64,000 bases of DNA from Xenopus tropicalis (GCF_000004195.4 NC_030685.2:53396016-53460015); one strand, 5' to 3'. Counted from the first letter of the stretch, positions 12,381 to 24,113 are shown. Notes: generated by a model not told the origin, from the sequence alone. Translations and numbers: made by a program.

Positions 12381-12942
12381 ACCACCAGATGTGGCATTGT
12401 TTTAGTTGAAGCCCTATTTTTGGACACTGCAAACTAGTGAGCACTTATGGGGATTTTTGTATTTCTAATGATTTTTTATCAATCTCACAATTCAGTAATT
12501 ATGTTGCTGACATATTATACAGGAAGTATAAAGGATTCAAACCACATATTACATTTACCTTCTGCTCTCCACCTTTCCTCCACAAAGGACTATACGCTAA
12601 CAGAACGCATCATAAATTGAATGAAGGTCAGAGGTTGGGTGAAGAATAATAGTTTTTATAGAAAACGTAGTGCTGGAAATTTCAGTAATAAAAAAGCTAT
12701 AAAATGTTTTTATTGTCAACCAAGTGGTTAAGGAAATAATACAAGTCAAATAGAGAAAAGGTAACAAAACCTTACGTGAGTAGAAATGCAGCAGACATGG
12801 ATACATTGTGCATAAATAAATATATCCATATTCTGAGAGAAAATATAGAATTTTTTTTAATAGGAGATAAGGCCAAGTGCAATGCAATATTTATTTTAGC
12901 ATGAATGTGTAAATGTAGCAGTTTGATATAAAAAACCAACAT
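12381..12942. other. Unique-looking non-coding sequence
   Basis: Nothing recognised. Confidence 0.5.
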
Positions 12943-13128
12943 GGAGCTCATTTATAAACACTAGGCACATTTTTACCTGGGCAGTAACCCTTGGCAACCA
13001 ATCAAAAGTTTACTTTCATTACTGAACCTGCAGCTGCCTGGAAAAAGACAGTCATTGATTGGTTGCTATGATTGGTTGATATGGTTACTGCCAATGTGCA
13101 AATTTGTATAGTGTTTATAAATGAGCCC
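12943..13128. repeat. Short MITE with long inverted ends
   Basis: The left end GGAGCTCATTTATAAACACT is the inverse of the right end AGTGTTTATAAATGAGCCCC. The pair ACCAATCA and TGATTGGT adds inner pairing. A relative sits at 60611-60783. No clear target duplication; the TIR style resembles the PIF/Harbinger-like group in this window. Confidence 0.8.
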
Positions 13129-14901
13129 CCACCAAACATGAATACAATGGGAGATGCTGGAAAGCATCACCTATTTTTTACATTCTATTATCAAAAGATT
13201 ATTTAAAAGGGTTGTGGATTTTTTTTTAAATAAACAATCATAGGAATAATGATGTCACCACCAATGAAAATAACCAGGTTTAGTGATTTCTCCACTATTG
13301 TGCAGAAAACACCGCATTTGGCAATTAGATAGTTGAAATGTGAGAAAAAAACACAGAAAATGACATATAAGAAAAAATTCAAAGGCAATGAAGATGGGGC
13401 TGCACAAAGGACAGATGAAGTGAAAAGACAGACTGGAAGATTACAGAGAATGATCTATGTGGGGGGTCTTGAAAATAACTATAGAAAATCTTGTATATAA
13501 CATATTCCCCTCCCCTTAAGAAAAAAATAAAGGTAGCTGTTTCTGACTCTCTGTTTCATATTTTCATTTAATGCTTTTCAGTATTATTTGTTTTTCTTTG
13601 TATTTATATTACACAGAAGAAAACTGGCCAGTTGCTATAGATATATCATAATAACACTCTGAAGCTTAAGCTCAAACTGCAGTTTATAAAGGGATTTGTA
13701 GCTTTGGTCTATAGATGCAAACAGAAACACAACACTAGTAAATAATTATAGAAATATACTATTCTAGCATGTGTTTTCCATCACTGTGTTCATTGGTGCA
13801 AAAGATGTTGTTCAATAATAAATTGTCTACAAAGAAAGCCAGCTCTTAGTGGAAATTAAGCCATAGGATTGAGTTAATTATTAATGTACAGTTAAATGTG
13901 TGACCTTGGCAGGCTAACAAAAAAATTCTAATAATTCATTTCAGCATGGACTGGCATCTTGAAACAACTGGTTTTATGGATATTATAATTCATATACTAT
14001 AAAAATAAAACAGGAAGTCTGTTTAAAAGTTATGAGTAAGTAGGTACTGTAAATTATCTCGAGTAAAGATAAAATATCTTAATGAAAACAGAAATAGACA
14101 CGTGTTTACGGATCGATACGGGTAGACAAATAGATGAATACATAGACAGACAGACTGGTCAAGAAAAAGGAATATCATTTTATCTATATGACTGCTACGA
14201 TGAGATATACCTTGTCAGCAACATGTACAAAAATTACTCAGCAATGTGTGAGTTTTACCTCCTCCTTCTAATTATTTTTGAATTGTCCTGACTTTGGTAG
14301 TCTTTCATTTCTTAGATAATGCTCCATTATTGTAAATCAGGCAGATGTTTTTTTATAAACTGGACTGAAATTTTTGAGTTGGTCATAAATCCCAAAAAGT
14401 ATGTACTGTATAAATAGTGTTGATTTGAAGAGGCCCTCACATTTCTTTGGTACTATTTCTCCACATATTCAATATAAAAGGGTTTTTTTTATACACCTCA
14501 AAAAAGTGTAATGTTTAGTTAATGTTGAAAATATATATATTTAGAAAACATCATATGCCCTTTTTCTTTTGCACAATTAGGGCGATATATGTTATATCAC
14601 TCATTTAATGTGCGTTATTTTTTGTTACTTAAGTTTCTCTTGATTTATTTTCTTGGCTCCTCCAAAGGCCTTCTGTGAAACCATTCCAAGGCTGCACTGT
14701 AACATAAGTCTGAATATAGAGTCTGAATTTTTTTAGACTAAAGTGCACTTTGGATCATTATAAATATGCAAAGTATATTTAGCAAATATAACTATGAAGG
14801 TTTTCATTCATTCAGACTACAATTTGCCTGATATGCTATTTAAATTATAACTCTTGTGAGTACATTTTGTTAGCAATAAATGCCCTTTTGGCACTCACCA
14901 T
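13129..14901. other. Unique-looking non-coding sequence
   Basis: No gene supported. About 13840-13960 has a dense set of homeodomain-like ATTA/TTAAT words and reads like ordinary unique vertebrate DNA; possible conserved non-coding sequence, untested. Confidence 0.45.
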
Positions 14902-15201
14902 TAGTAATGAGCAAATATTTTCTCCAGGCATGGATTTGCAGAGAATTTCCACATTTCGTCATTGGCGAATTGTTTTCGAAACTTCACCGAAAAAATTTGT
15001 CACGCGTCAAATTGGGCATGGTCCCGGTTAAATAGGCACGGTTGTATCAAAAAAAGATGCAGGCGTAAAAAAAAAAGACATGGACAACAAAAAAAGTCAC
15101 GTGACAAAATCGTTTCACAGATTTTTCACTATTTCGTGAACTTTCCTGTCATCTCGAGAATTTTTTGACGAAGCGAAACGGGACAGATTCGTTCATCACT
15201 A
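14902..15201. repeat. hAT-type MITE (TAGTGATGAG family), reversed
   Basis: Begins TAGTAATGAGCAAAT and ends GATTCGTTCATCACTA. The internal phrases CCAGGCATGGATTTGC and ACGAAGCGAAACGGGACAG match the family in the orientation opposite to the 3867 copy. The flanking 8-mers differ, so the duplication is not preserved or the boundaries have shifted. Confidence 0.85.
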
Positions 15202-15268
15202 CTTTATGCAACCTACAGCCTGTCAGTTCATTTATTAGAATGAAAAACAACACTGCAAATAACATATA

Positions 15269-15332
15269 CAGGGGATCCATTATCCAGAAAACCCCAGGTC
15301 CCAAGCATTTTGGATAACGGATCCTATACCTG
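15269..15332. repeat. 64-bp miniature of the TA-flanked MITE family
   Basis: Keeps only the two ends: CAGGGGATCCATTATCCAG and GGATAACGGATCCTATACC, with TA on both sides (15267-15268, 15333-15334). It looks like an internal-deletion derivative of the 328-bp element at 24822. Confidence 0.8.
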
Positions 15333-15687
15333 TAATAAAAATATGACTGTGCCACTGGTTTGTCAGTCACTCCCTTCACCGTCAACCTATATATAAAAGA
15401 GGTGGAAAGAAGAGAAGCAACCTTAAACATGTTAAAAAAAACAGCATAGAGTCATTGGTTCAAATATGTTATTGACACCTGAGCCAAAATCATAACATAT
15501 AAGGTTCAGCTTTTCACTGAAAAAAGAAAAAAGTCAATAAACCGGCCAACCTGAATGTGACAGGTTTATCTTAAACAATGGCGGAATTGATTTCATTTCT
15601 CTCTGATGAAATTAGGGACTGATACCCAAAGGTTCCAACACGTCTGCCCTGGCCTGATTGGAAACAATAGGCAGATAATCCAGTTAC

Positions 15688-16894
15688 TAGAGATGTAGCG
15701 AACTGTTCGCCGGCGAACTATTTCGCACGAAAATCGGGTGTTCGCAAGTTCGCGAACTTTTAGTGATGTTCGCAATTTTGGGTTCGCCTTAGCTGGATCC
15801 AAATTTTGACCTCTCACCCCAGAGCCAGCAGATACATGGCAGCCAATCAGGCAGCTCTCCCTCCTGGACCACCCCCGGACCACTTCCCTTCCATATATAA
15901 ACCGAAGCCCAGCAGCCATTTTACATTCTGCCTGTGTGTGCTTGATGAGTTAGCATAGGGAGAGAGCTTTGCTGACTAGTAATCTACTTTCTACTGCTCT
16001 GTATGTAGCTGCTGTGGGCAGCTGTCCTGCTGATCTCATCTGCTGTAACCCAATAGTCCTTGTAAGGACTGCTTTTATTTTCTGATTACTGTTACTCTTC
16101 TTTTCATTGTGTGCTGCAGCTCCGTCTGTGTGTGTTGGAGACAGGTGTGCTGCTCATAGTAGTGCACTTAGCACCAACCACACATTCACATCATTTTTTT
16201 TTATTTGTGTTTTTTTTCTTTGCTACTGTAATTTATAGAGCCGAGTGCTATTAGTCTAGCTGTGTTGGGGACTGGTGTGCTGCTCCTAGTAGTTCACCCC
16301 CAGCACCAACCAGAGATCACTTTTTTTTTTATTATTCATTTTTTTTTTTAATTTAACTTACTGTTCTTTAACGTGTCCAGTGCTGTTTGCTGTTATTTAT
16401 AGTAGTGCACCAAACACGTTACACATAGTAGTGACATTGCAATAAAATCACCTGAGCAATGTTTTTCCACCAGCAATAATATATTCCGTATCCACTACTG
16501 CGGCATTTGGCTTTGCGTGTGAACCGGCTGTAACCTTTACACGACTTGATTGGCATGTAGACGCCGGACGTTTTAAAGCAGTTTATTACACAAGTTTAGA
16601 AATGTAGTGTGATTTCTGCCCTTTACAGCACAAAACGCAACGCTGTGTCAACAACGTATTTTTCAGAGAAATTTTTGCCCTTGATCCCCCTCCTGCATGC
16701 CACTGTCCAGGTCGTGGCACCCTTTAAACAACTTTAAAATAAGTTTTCTGGCCAGAAATGGTTTTTCTAGGTTTTAAAGTTCGCCTTCTCATTGATGTCT
16801 ATGGGGTTCGCAAAGTTCGCAAAAGTTTGCACTTTTTGGCGGAAGTTCGCGAACGGGTTCGCGAAATTTTTTTGTGAGGTTCGCTACATCTCTA
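15688..16894. mobile_element. 1.2-kb non-autonomous hAT element inside the solo LTR
   Basis: The ends TAGAGATGTAGCGAAC and GTTCGCTACATCTCTA are inverted. Perfect 8-bp duplications CCAGTTAC at 15680-15687 and 16895-16902 mark a hAT insertion. Sub-terminal regions are packed with TTCGC/GCGAA words. The interior has a CCAAT word (15843), a TATATAAA box (15894) and an internal tandem repeat: TGTGTTGG...GTGTGCTGCT at 16131 and again at 16261, each followed by a T tract. No transposase frame is present; the short frames are incidental. Confidence 0.92.
15894..15901 (+). promoter_or_regulatory. TATA-like box within the hAT element
   Basis: TATATAAA lies about 50 bp after a CCAAT word (15843-15847), between two GC-richer segments. 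Spacing resembles an RNA polymerase II promoter facing right. Could be a captured host or LTR promoter, or chance. Confidence 0.35.
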
Positions 16895-17176
16895 CCAGTT
16901 ACCCTGGCACCTATACATCTCTCCACCCCGAAACAGAAACAATAGGGGCTTGCTGGGAGAATGGGCCCACAGAGACATAAAGAGAGCCCCAAAGAGATCT
17001 TGGAAGTCAGTCTTCAGAGAGAGAGAGGAAAGGATTCCTGCACTTCGGATCAACCGCTTCAGTGATTCTTCGGCCATTATTTTCTTCAGACTGTGGATTT
17101 ACTTCTGTGGGACTTTGGAACTGCCTCTTTGCTATTTTACGATTTGTCGCTGTGTGATGTCATTGGACTTTACAAA

Positions 17177-17182
17177 AATAAA
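17177..17182 (+). terminator. Polyadenylation signal of the solo LTR
   Basis: AATAAA followed by a GT/T-rich stretch (GTGCCGGTTTCTC...CAGTGTTTGAG), as expected for a cleavage and polyadenylation site. Confidence 0.5.
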
Positions 17183-17231
17183 GTGCCGGTTTCTCTCCAG
17201 TGTTTGAGCATACGCTTGTTAGGTCATTTTC

Positions 17232-17870
17232 ATGACACTGAATATTAAAGCATATAGAAAACCATTTATACTGGCTAATAACTTTTCTGCCTGGCTTCCT
17301 TACTTCCTTTCCTCTGACTCCCCATCCATTGTATTAGGTAACTTTAACATACCTGTTAACAATCCTAATGCCCCTGCTACCTCTAAACTCCTTTCACTAA
17401 CATCCTCCTTTGGGTTATCTCTGTGTTCTGACTCCCCCTCTCACTCTAATGGAAACTCCCTGGATCTTATATTTACAAAATGTTGTTCTACCTCCAACTT
17501 CACTAACTCCCCTTTCCCCCTCTCTGATCACAATCTGCTCACATTTCAACTCTCACTAACTCCCTCTACACCCTCTGCTGCCCCCCATACATACACAAAC
17601 CGAGACCTGCAATCCCTAAACACGTCACATCTCTCTTCTACCTTTGACTCTCTTCATTCTAACATCCAAACTGTCTCTTGTCCTAATCAGGTTACCTCTG
17701 TCTACTACAGCAAACTCACCACTGCCCTCAATGTGCTTGCTCCTGCCAAGACTAAACGCATGAGGCCCAAACCGCTCCAACCCTGGCACACTGCTCATAC
17801 CAAATCCCTCCAAAAACAGTCACGTACACTTGAGCGCCGCTGGCGCAAATCAAGGTCAGAGATTTCTGCA
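17232..17870 (+). pseudogene. L2 endonuclease fragment (ORF2 N-terminal part)
   Basis: The frame encodes the end of an APE-type endonuclease, which nicks target DNA to prime reverse transcription. Motifs seen are IVLGNFNIPV (canonically GDFN, so an Asp-to-Asn change in the core motif), LDLIFTKCC and SDHNLL near the domain end. It then enters the linker that precedes the reverse transcriptase. The first codons come from flanking DNA, since the 5' part of the gene is absent. Near 17870 the meaningful frame shifts: reading on in this frame gives an unrelated Pro/Leu-rich tail to 18101, while the true continuation ([16 protein letters not shown]) is in the next frame from 17873. Not functional. 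Confidence 0.85.
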
Positions 17871-19975
17871 GCTACAAATCTGCTCTGCTCTCCTACAACA
17901 CCACCCTCTGCCAAGCTAAACAAACCTACTTCACTGCACTTATTAACTCCCTCTCTAAAAAACCTGCACAACTCTTCTCTACCTTTACCTCTCTGCTGTC
18001 CCCTCCTCCGCCCCCTCCGTGTGCTTCAGTCACTGCTCAAGCTATTGCTGAGCACTTTAAAAATAAAATTGACACCATCCGAAGTGACATTGCACAACTA
18101 AATCCCCATAACCATTCCCCTCCCTCCCTACATGCTCCCCAGTCTCTTCTTGGCTCCTTCTCCCCTGTGACTGAAGAGGAAGTCTCAAAACTGCTGTCTT
18201 CCTCCCACCTTACTACCTGCCCGCTTGATCCCATTCCTACCAAACTTCTACGTAATGCCAACCCCTGTCTTATCAAAGCCTTAAATCATCTATTCAATCT
18301 CTCGCTCTCTACTGGAATCTTTCCTTCCCAACTGAAACATGCACTGGTAACCCCTATTCTGAAAAAACCCTCCCTAGATCCTTCCAATCCTACTAACCTC
18401 CGACCTATCTCTCTGCTCCCATTCATCTCCAAACTGCTTGAGCGCCTAGTATACAACCGACTGACGCTATTCCTCTCTGACAATAACCTCCTGGATCCCC
18501 TACAATCTGGTTTTAGACAACAACATTCCACCGAAACTGCTCTAACCCGACTAACAAATGACCTCCTTTCGGCTAAAGCCAAAAAACACTACTCGCTACT
18601 AATACTTCTCGATCTCTCTGCTGCTTTTGACACTGTGGATCACCCTCTTCTCCTCCAGACTCTCCGCTCTCTTGGCCTTCGTGACACTGCCTTATCCTGG
18701 TTTTCATCTTATCTCTCAGATCGATCCTTCAGTGTCTCTTACAATGGGGAATCATCTTCTCCCTTGCCTCTTTCTGTCGGGGTTCCCCTAGGCTCTGTCC
18801 TGGGCCCCTTACTATTTTCTCTCTATACCTCCTCACTTGGCAAACTAATCAGTTCTTTTGGCTTTCAGTACCACCTCTATGCTGACGATACTCAGATCTA
18901 TCTTTCCTCTCCTGATCTCAACCCAGAGCTTCTAACTCGCGTCTCTTCCTGCCTGTCCGCTATCTCCACTTGGATGTCCCAACGTTACCTCAAATTAAAC
19001 CTCTCTAAAACTGAACTGGTTCTCTTTCCCCCATCCAACGCCCACATTGTTCCCGAGGTATCTATAACGGTTAACAATTCTACCATCACCCCATCTTCCC
19101 AGGCCCGGTGCCTTGGGGTTATCCTTGATTCTGCCCTGTCCTTCACCCCTCATATCCAATCACTTATCAAATCATGTCACTTTCACCTAAGAAATATCTC
19201 CAAAATACGATCATTTATCACCCAAGATGCTGCCAAAATTCTTATTCACTCTCTTATAATATCTCGCCTGGACTACTGTAACTCCCTATTAATTGGCCTT
19301 CCCCTCCAAAGACTGTCCCCTCTCCAGTCCATAATGAATACTGCTGCCAGGCTCATACACCTCTCCAACCGCTCCTCCTCTGCCATGCCACTCTGCCAAT
19401 CCCTGCACTGGCTTCCCCTACCATCCAGGATAAAATTCAAGCTATTGACCCTCACATTTAAAGCAGTCCATAACTCTGCCCCACCCTACATCTCTGAACT
19501 CATCTCTAGGTACCATCCAACCCGCTTGTTACGCTCCTCTACTGACCTGCTCCTCAACTCCTCTCTCATTCCCTCCTCACACGCTCGCATTCAAGACTTT
19601 GCAAGGGCTGCCCCCCTTCTCTGGAATTCGCTCCCACAAACTGTCAGACTTTCTCCCAATCTCTCTGCCTTCAAGAAATCTCTAAAAACACATTTATTTA
19701 GAGAGGCTTACCCTAATCTAGTTTAGCAATACCCTGTGCCACACCTCTCACAACTCTGGTCATGCCCATTCCCACACCTTGTGTCTCAACCCTTTCTCCT
19801 TGTAGATTGTAAGCTCTTTTGGGCAGGGCCCTCTTCACCTCTTGTATCGGTTATTGATTGCTTTATATGTTACTCTGTATGTCCAATGTATGTAACCCAC
19901 TTATTGTACAGCGCTGCGGAATATGTTGGCGCTTTATAAATAAATGTTAATGTAATAATGTAATGTAATGTAATA
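17243..19975 (+). mobile_element. 5'-truncated L2-like LINE
   Basis: A non-LTR retrotransposon copy: the C-terminal part of the apurinic endonuclease, a full reverse transcriptase, then a 3' UTR ending in TGTACAGCGCTGCGGAATAT, GCGCTTTATAAATAAATG and a short (ATGTA)n tail at about 19949-19975. Roughly two thirds of the endonuclease and all of ORF1 are missing, the usual result of incomplete reverse transcription. The solo LTR ends just upstream; LINE homology becomes clear from about 17270. Clade assignment (L2 within the CR1 group) is from motif style and is not checked by phylogeny. Confidence 0.88.
17873..19726 (+). pseudogene. L2 reverse transcriptase (ORF2 C-terminal part)
   Basis: Open for about 617 codons after the frameshift near 17870. 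Motifs run in the expected order: [16 protein letters not shown] (RT block 1), [29 protein letters not shown] (catalytic Asp), [15 protein letters not shown] and LYADDTQIY (catalytic Asp pair). A C-terminal region with WNSLP and a final LKTHLF follows, typical of L2/CR1 proteins. The codon at 18788-18790 is CTA (Leu) where the family has Gln in VPQGSVLGP, a one-base change at a residue near the active site. The RT frame is otherwise intact, but the missing endonuclease and ORF1 make this copy immobile. Confidence 0.88.
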
Positions 19976-20358
19976 TTTGATGCTTGACTCCGACCACCTA
20001 CTGAAACATAATCTGTGGGTTACCAGAACTGTAATTGTGAGTATCAACATGAAGCCTACGGACAAGCAGTACAAGCATGTCTGAGGAGGTTCAAAAACTT
20101 GTTGGGAAACTTGCATTGTCACAATGACAAGAGAATTCTCTTGACAAGAGGTCACTCTTGATAGGATGTCTCTCTCTAGATACGAAACACCCAGAACTAA
20201 GTGTGAGTCTTGATGAAAGCTCTGAATTATGGGAAGGCAATGTCCCATATGCTCCATTTTAATCAAATAATTCATTTTTAAAAATGATTTCCTTTTCCTC
20301 TGCAATAATAAATCACTACCTTGTACCTGATTCCAACTAAGAAATATTAAATCCATAT
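19976..20358. other. Unique-looking non-coding sequence
   Basis: Nothing recognised after the LINE tail. Confidence 0.5.
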
Positions 20359-20487
20359 TGGAAGCAAAACCTACTGGGTTTATTTAATGTTTAAATGATT
20401 ATTTAGTAGACTTGACATATGGAGATCCAAAAAAATAAAGATCTTTTATCTGGAAAACTCCAGGTCTGGATAACAGGTCCCATACCT
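20359..20487 (-). repeat. TA-flanked MITE family, half copy, minus orientation
   Basis: Reverse-complement reads from a TGGGACCTGTTATCCAG-like end through GGATCTCCATATG, then AAGTCTACTAAATAATC. Only the left half of the element is kept. At the position where other copies carry TTAA this one reads GTCAAG and has no insertion. Confidence 0.75.
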
Positions 20488-21400
20488 ACTTATATGCTTA
20501 CTCATTCACACTGGATTTGGTATTGAATTTACAAATTAGTAGATTAAAAGTCTGTTTAAGAGAAAATAAATATGTTAAAATAAAGGGAGAGAAAAAGGCA
20601 ACTTCTAGTTCAGTTGCAATTATCAATTGCCATGAATGCAGTGTTAATCATTTAGTGCTAACACGCATTAATGCTTGCTAACAATGAGCGAATAACATTT
20701 TCTCTGCTCTAACTATGCTGGAATGTTTGCCACAGAGGAGAAGGTTACTAAGCTTTTTTCTTCAATCTGCCCTCTGCTAAAATGTATAATTTATGGTGAT
20801 ATAATAACCGATTTGACAATAGGACTGCAAGACAAGGTTTTAGCATTAGAGTGAAAAAAACAAAACAAAGATAAAGAGAAATGTAAGAGAAAAACATGAA
20901 GCCGGCCACGGTGTCAGAATATATCATTAAATACCTCCTTTACTGCTAAATTTGTAGTTTTGTATGGTTTGAGAGAAAAAGAAGCAGCAGAAATAATACT
21001 GCGTTCTCTTTGTGGTCATGGGTGGCATTCCTGATGGCACCAGTGTTTGGGAGGTTTTTTGGAAGTGGTGAGGGGTTGAAAGTCCATAAGAAAATAGGGC
21101 TCTTCTTCCCTGCCAGATTGTAATGAACAACACTACCTCAAAGGGAAACAATCTCTGCTGCTCACATGTACAGTATAAAGAACTGCTCACCGTGAAACAT
21201 ACTTTGTACTACTATAATGAAAACTTTGCCTGAGTATGTATATAGTATATTTTATGTTTATGAGGCTAGGTGATGACATGGAAAAGACACTGCAATTTTA
21301 AGATTTAAGGGCAGATTTATCAAAATATGAATACCATACATGCATAAATATATTGTAATGCCACATGTTTCATGTAAAGATATGTCAGGTTTTTTCAGAC
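20488..21400. other. Unique-looking non-coding sequence
   Basis: No gene seen. GGGCAGATTTATCAAA near 21310 looks like a lone MITE end of the GGGGNNATTTAT group. Confidence 0.45.
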
Positions 21401-21640
21401 ATGGATTCAAAGCGAAATTCCGCATTTTGCCACAGGCAAATTGTTTTGCAAAACTTCAGCAAAATTTTGCTGCAAAATAATTGTGATTGTGTCAAAAAAG
21501 GGCATAGCCATGTAACAAAAGGCAAGGTCGGATCAAAAAAGTCTTGCGGTACCTGCTTTTCGGGAATTTTTCCCCATTTTACAAATGTTTTCACAGTTTG
21601 GCTAATTTTTCAGCTAAGCTAAATGATTCGCTCATCACTG
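21401..21640. repeat. hAT-type MITE (TAGTGATGAG family), left tip degraded
   Basis: Internal phrase CATGGATTCAAAGCGAAATTC near the left side and terminus GATTCGCTCATCACTG on the right. The left terminus is not readable. Confidence 0.7.
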
Positions 21641-21779
21641 CTCGTGAGCAACATGTTGCTCATCATCCCCTTTGATGTTGCTCCCAGTGGCCTCAAATAG
21701 GTGCCTGTTTTTTCAAAACAAGACTAGTTTTGAAAACACAGAGACACAGTATTACCCCAAGCAGAAACCCTGTTTCACT

Positions 21780-22131
21780 TGGCCGAAAAATGGCGGAAAA
21801 TTTGCAAAATGGCAAAAATGTTGTGCGTCAAAAAAAATTGCCGCCCGCTGCTATTCTTTTGTCACCCGCAGCTATTCTTTTGTCACCCACAGCTATTCTT
21901 TTGATGCCCGTGGCTATTCTTTTGTCGCCCGCGGCTATTCTTTTGTAGTGCGACTAGTCTTTTGACGCCAGCAACTATTTTTTTGACGCCCTATTTTTTT
22001 GTCGCTTTTGGGGCGACAATTTTTGGACGCGCTGCAAATTTTTTAATTGGTTTTGCAAAACAATCCGCCAATGTCAAAACATGGAAATTCACCACAAATC
22101 CATGCCTGGCAAAACATTTCGCCCATCACTA
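21780..22131. repeat. hAT-type MITE with internal 21-bp minisatellite
   Basis: The right end CATTTCGCCCATCACTA and the phrase AAATCCATGCCTGGCAAAAC place it in the TAGTGATGAG family. It is enlarged by the tandem array at 21846-21962. The left end merges into a different repeat (21641-21779, GAGCAACATGTTGCTCATC). Confidence 0.7.
21846..21962 (+). repeat. 21-bp minisatellite
   Basis: About five units of GCTATTCTTTTGTCRCCCGC plus one base in tandem, followed by two decayed units. Because 21 is a multiple of 3 the array stays open and would read as a YSFVTRS-like heptapeptide repeat, but nothing suggests translation. Confidence 0.9.
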
Positions 22132-24113
22132 TTGGTGACATTATTAAAACCATGTCAAAAATATTATAAAATATGACAAATATTACAAATATGACACCTA
22201 AAATAATTCTAGATGCTAACTTTTACAATAAGAATACCACAAGCTAATTTATGATCACATGTTAATAGAAACAAAAGATCCAATTACACCAGACAAGAGG
22301 CAGAATTATGTGGAGGAGCTAAGACATATGGAAGATATAATAACTTCTAAAGTAGGTAATGCCCTAAAACACCACCACTTGAAAACCATCTTCTTCAAAC
22401 TTGGATGTGTTTTCTCCCACAGAGCAATACATCCTTAATTGGCTGTTAATTGTTTGTCTTTACCTTGAGTACCTGTAGTAAGGAAATCTGACTTCAAGCT
22501 CCTGAACTGGAATGTCTGCAAGGCTACTTCAAGGTGCCAGTGGGCCCAGGTCAAAGATCTCAATAGTGGGCCACTACAGCTGGCACAATAAATTTGTAAT
22601 AAGACTACTCTCAAGCAAAAGAACTTGAAAAGAATAAGACAGGGAATTAAAAATATATACCTGTTTGGAACATTTGTTCTAATAGAAAGTTGCAGTTATT
22701 AAAAAAAGAAAGGTTAATTGGCTTCTGATAACACTGACCATAGTAAATGTGATAGGGACCTTAGATTGTAATCTCTGCTAAAACATAGCTATCATAAGCA
22801 ATGACAGATTATAATCAGGACTTTTAGTGAAGCAGCTTGAGGTCTACAGGTCTTTAGGGCCCAGATTGTGAACACATATTGATTTTGCATTGCATTTTTT
22901 TTATAAATGCTACTAGTAAGTGCCACTGGTGCCTGATACGGCTGCTGAACCAACAGCGTCACCAGTCATTTCTGATGCTCAATAACTATAAATTATAAAA
23001 GGATACATAAAAGCATCCTGTTGGCAAGAGTTTTATGGTAACGTTTTTGCATAAAGCCACTGTGCTCCTACACATATTATCCTTTGAAATGGTGTACCAA
23101 GCTTCTATCAAAATGCCAGCTTTGTTTGGCAATTGGCGAGTGTGTGGCATATCATGCAAAGCTGCAGCAGTAAGCCAAAAGCAGAAGTCTCATGTATTGA
23201 TGAGGTAGGTAGACTTACACATAACATAAGGCCCCAGATAGCCTTAATATGCCATTTCTTAAAGCTCTCTTCAAGTTCCAAAAAATCTCCATGTTAGAGA
23301 CTTCTGAAAGAGTATTAGAGCTAATGCTCAGTATTAGACAGTGATGCCAGTGGACATCATACTTTGTCCATGTTGTGTTTAGAGTTCTGTAAATGCATCA
23401 GCTGGTTCACATAACGATAGAAGCCATGACCACAAACTTTCCACCAATTTTTAGGGAAAAATTGAAACTTCTCCTTTTTCTTTTGTTCCTTAACTTTTGC
23501 TCTTCCCTTGCTGGGGCTTCCCACATGCTCAGATATTCCATTTGCATTTTTATGTTGTCTGGGAGTGCTTTCCTTTTCTTTTGCTATTTGTGGCTTAGCT
23601 CACTGTGGAGGGGAAGTTGACAACCCCGTGTCTCAGCACACAATTCAGTTTGCTAAATTCAGAATTGAAATTGCTTCTGGCACAAGATTTTATACTTTAA
23701 TGTTGAGTACAAAAGACTTTTTTATGCTGTTCGGCACTTATACTCCAAGGAGAGTTGACATTTTCTAAAAAAGGAATGTGTAACACCCTTTATTAAAGAC
23801 ATCTATCCAGGCTATACAGGCAGATCATGTGGTTTATCTACCACATGAAAGCTCAGGTGAGCCTCTGCCAAAATCTAGAGACAGCCAAGTAACAGATATT
23901 CACAGGCATACTTGGGCAAGGATTCTTAAACTCAAATAGATGCATTAGGTAGCAGAAAAATAGATAATGGCAAAAAAGTTAGTTAGCAATATACCTGTCT
24001 GTAGAATGATGCAAGAGATACCATTATGCATGTCAAATGCAGTAGGGAATTTCTCCAACCCTGCCTACATAAATAACAGTGTATTATACATTTTTCTGTA
24101 ATCTAATGTTATA
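22132..24113. other. Unique-looking non-coding sequence
   Basis: No gene supported; the open frames near 23393-23768 are overlapping and short, with no splice or codon support. Confidence 0.5.

Larger units (their letters stand above)
15556..17237 (+). mobile_element. Solo LTR, interrupted by a hAT element
   Basis: The LTR begins TGTGACAGGTTTATC and ends TTTTCATGACA, so it has TG...CA termini. Identical 5-mers CTGAA flank it at 15551-15555 and 17238-17242. Removing the hAT insert and its duplicated 8-mer leaves about 467 bp. An AATAAA (17177-17182) lies about 55 bp before the 3' end, as in the R region of many LTRs. No internal retroviral or Gypsy-like sequence remains, so this is a solo LTR from recombination. 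The class (Gypsy-like or endogenous retrovirus) cannot be fixed from an LTR alone. Plus orientation is inferred from the polyadenylation signal. Confidence 0.8.

Noticed and set aside
21672..21965. Heptapeptide-repeat open frame
   Set aside because: Arises from a 21-bp minisatellite in a MITE; no start context or splice support.
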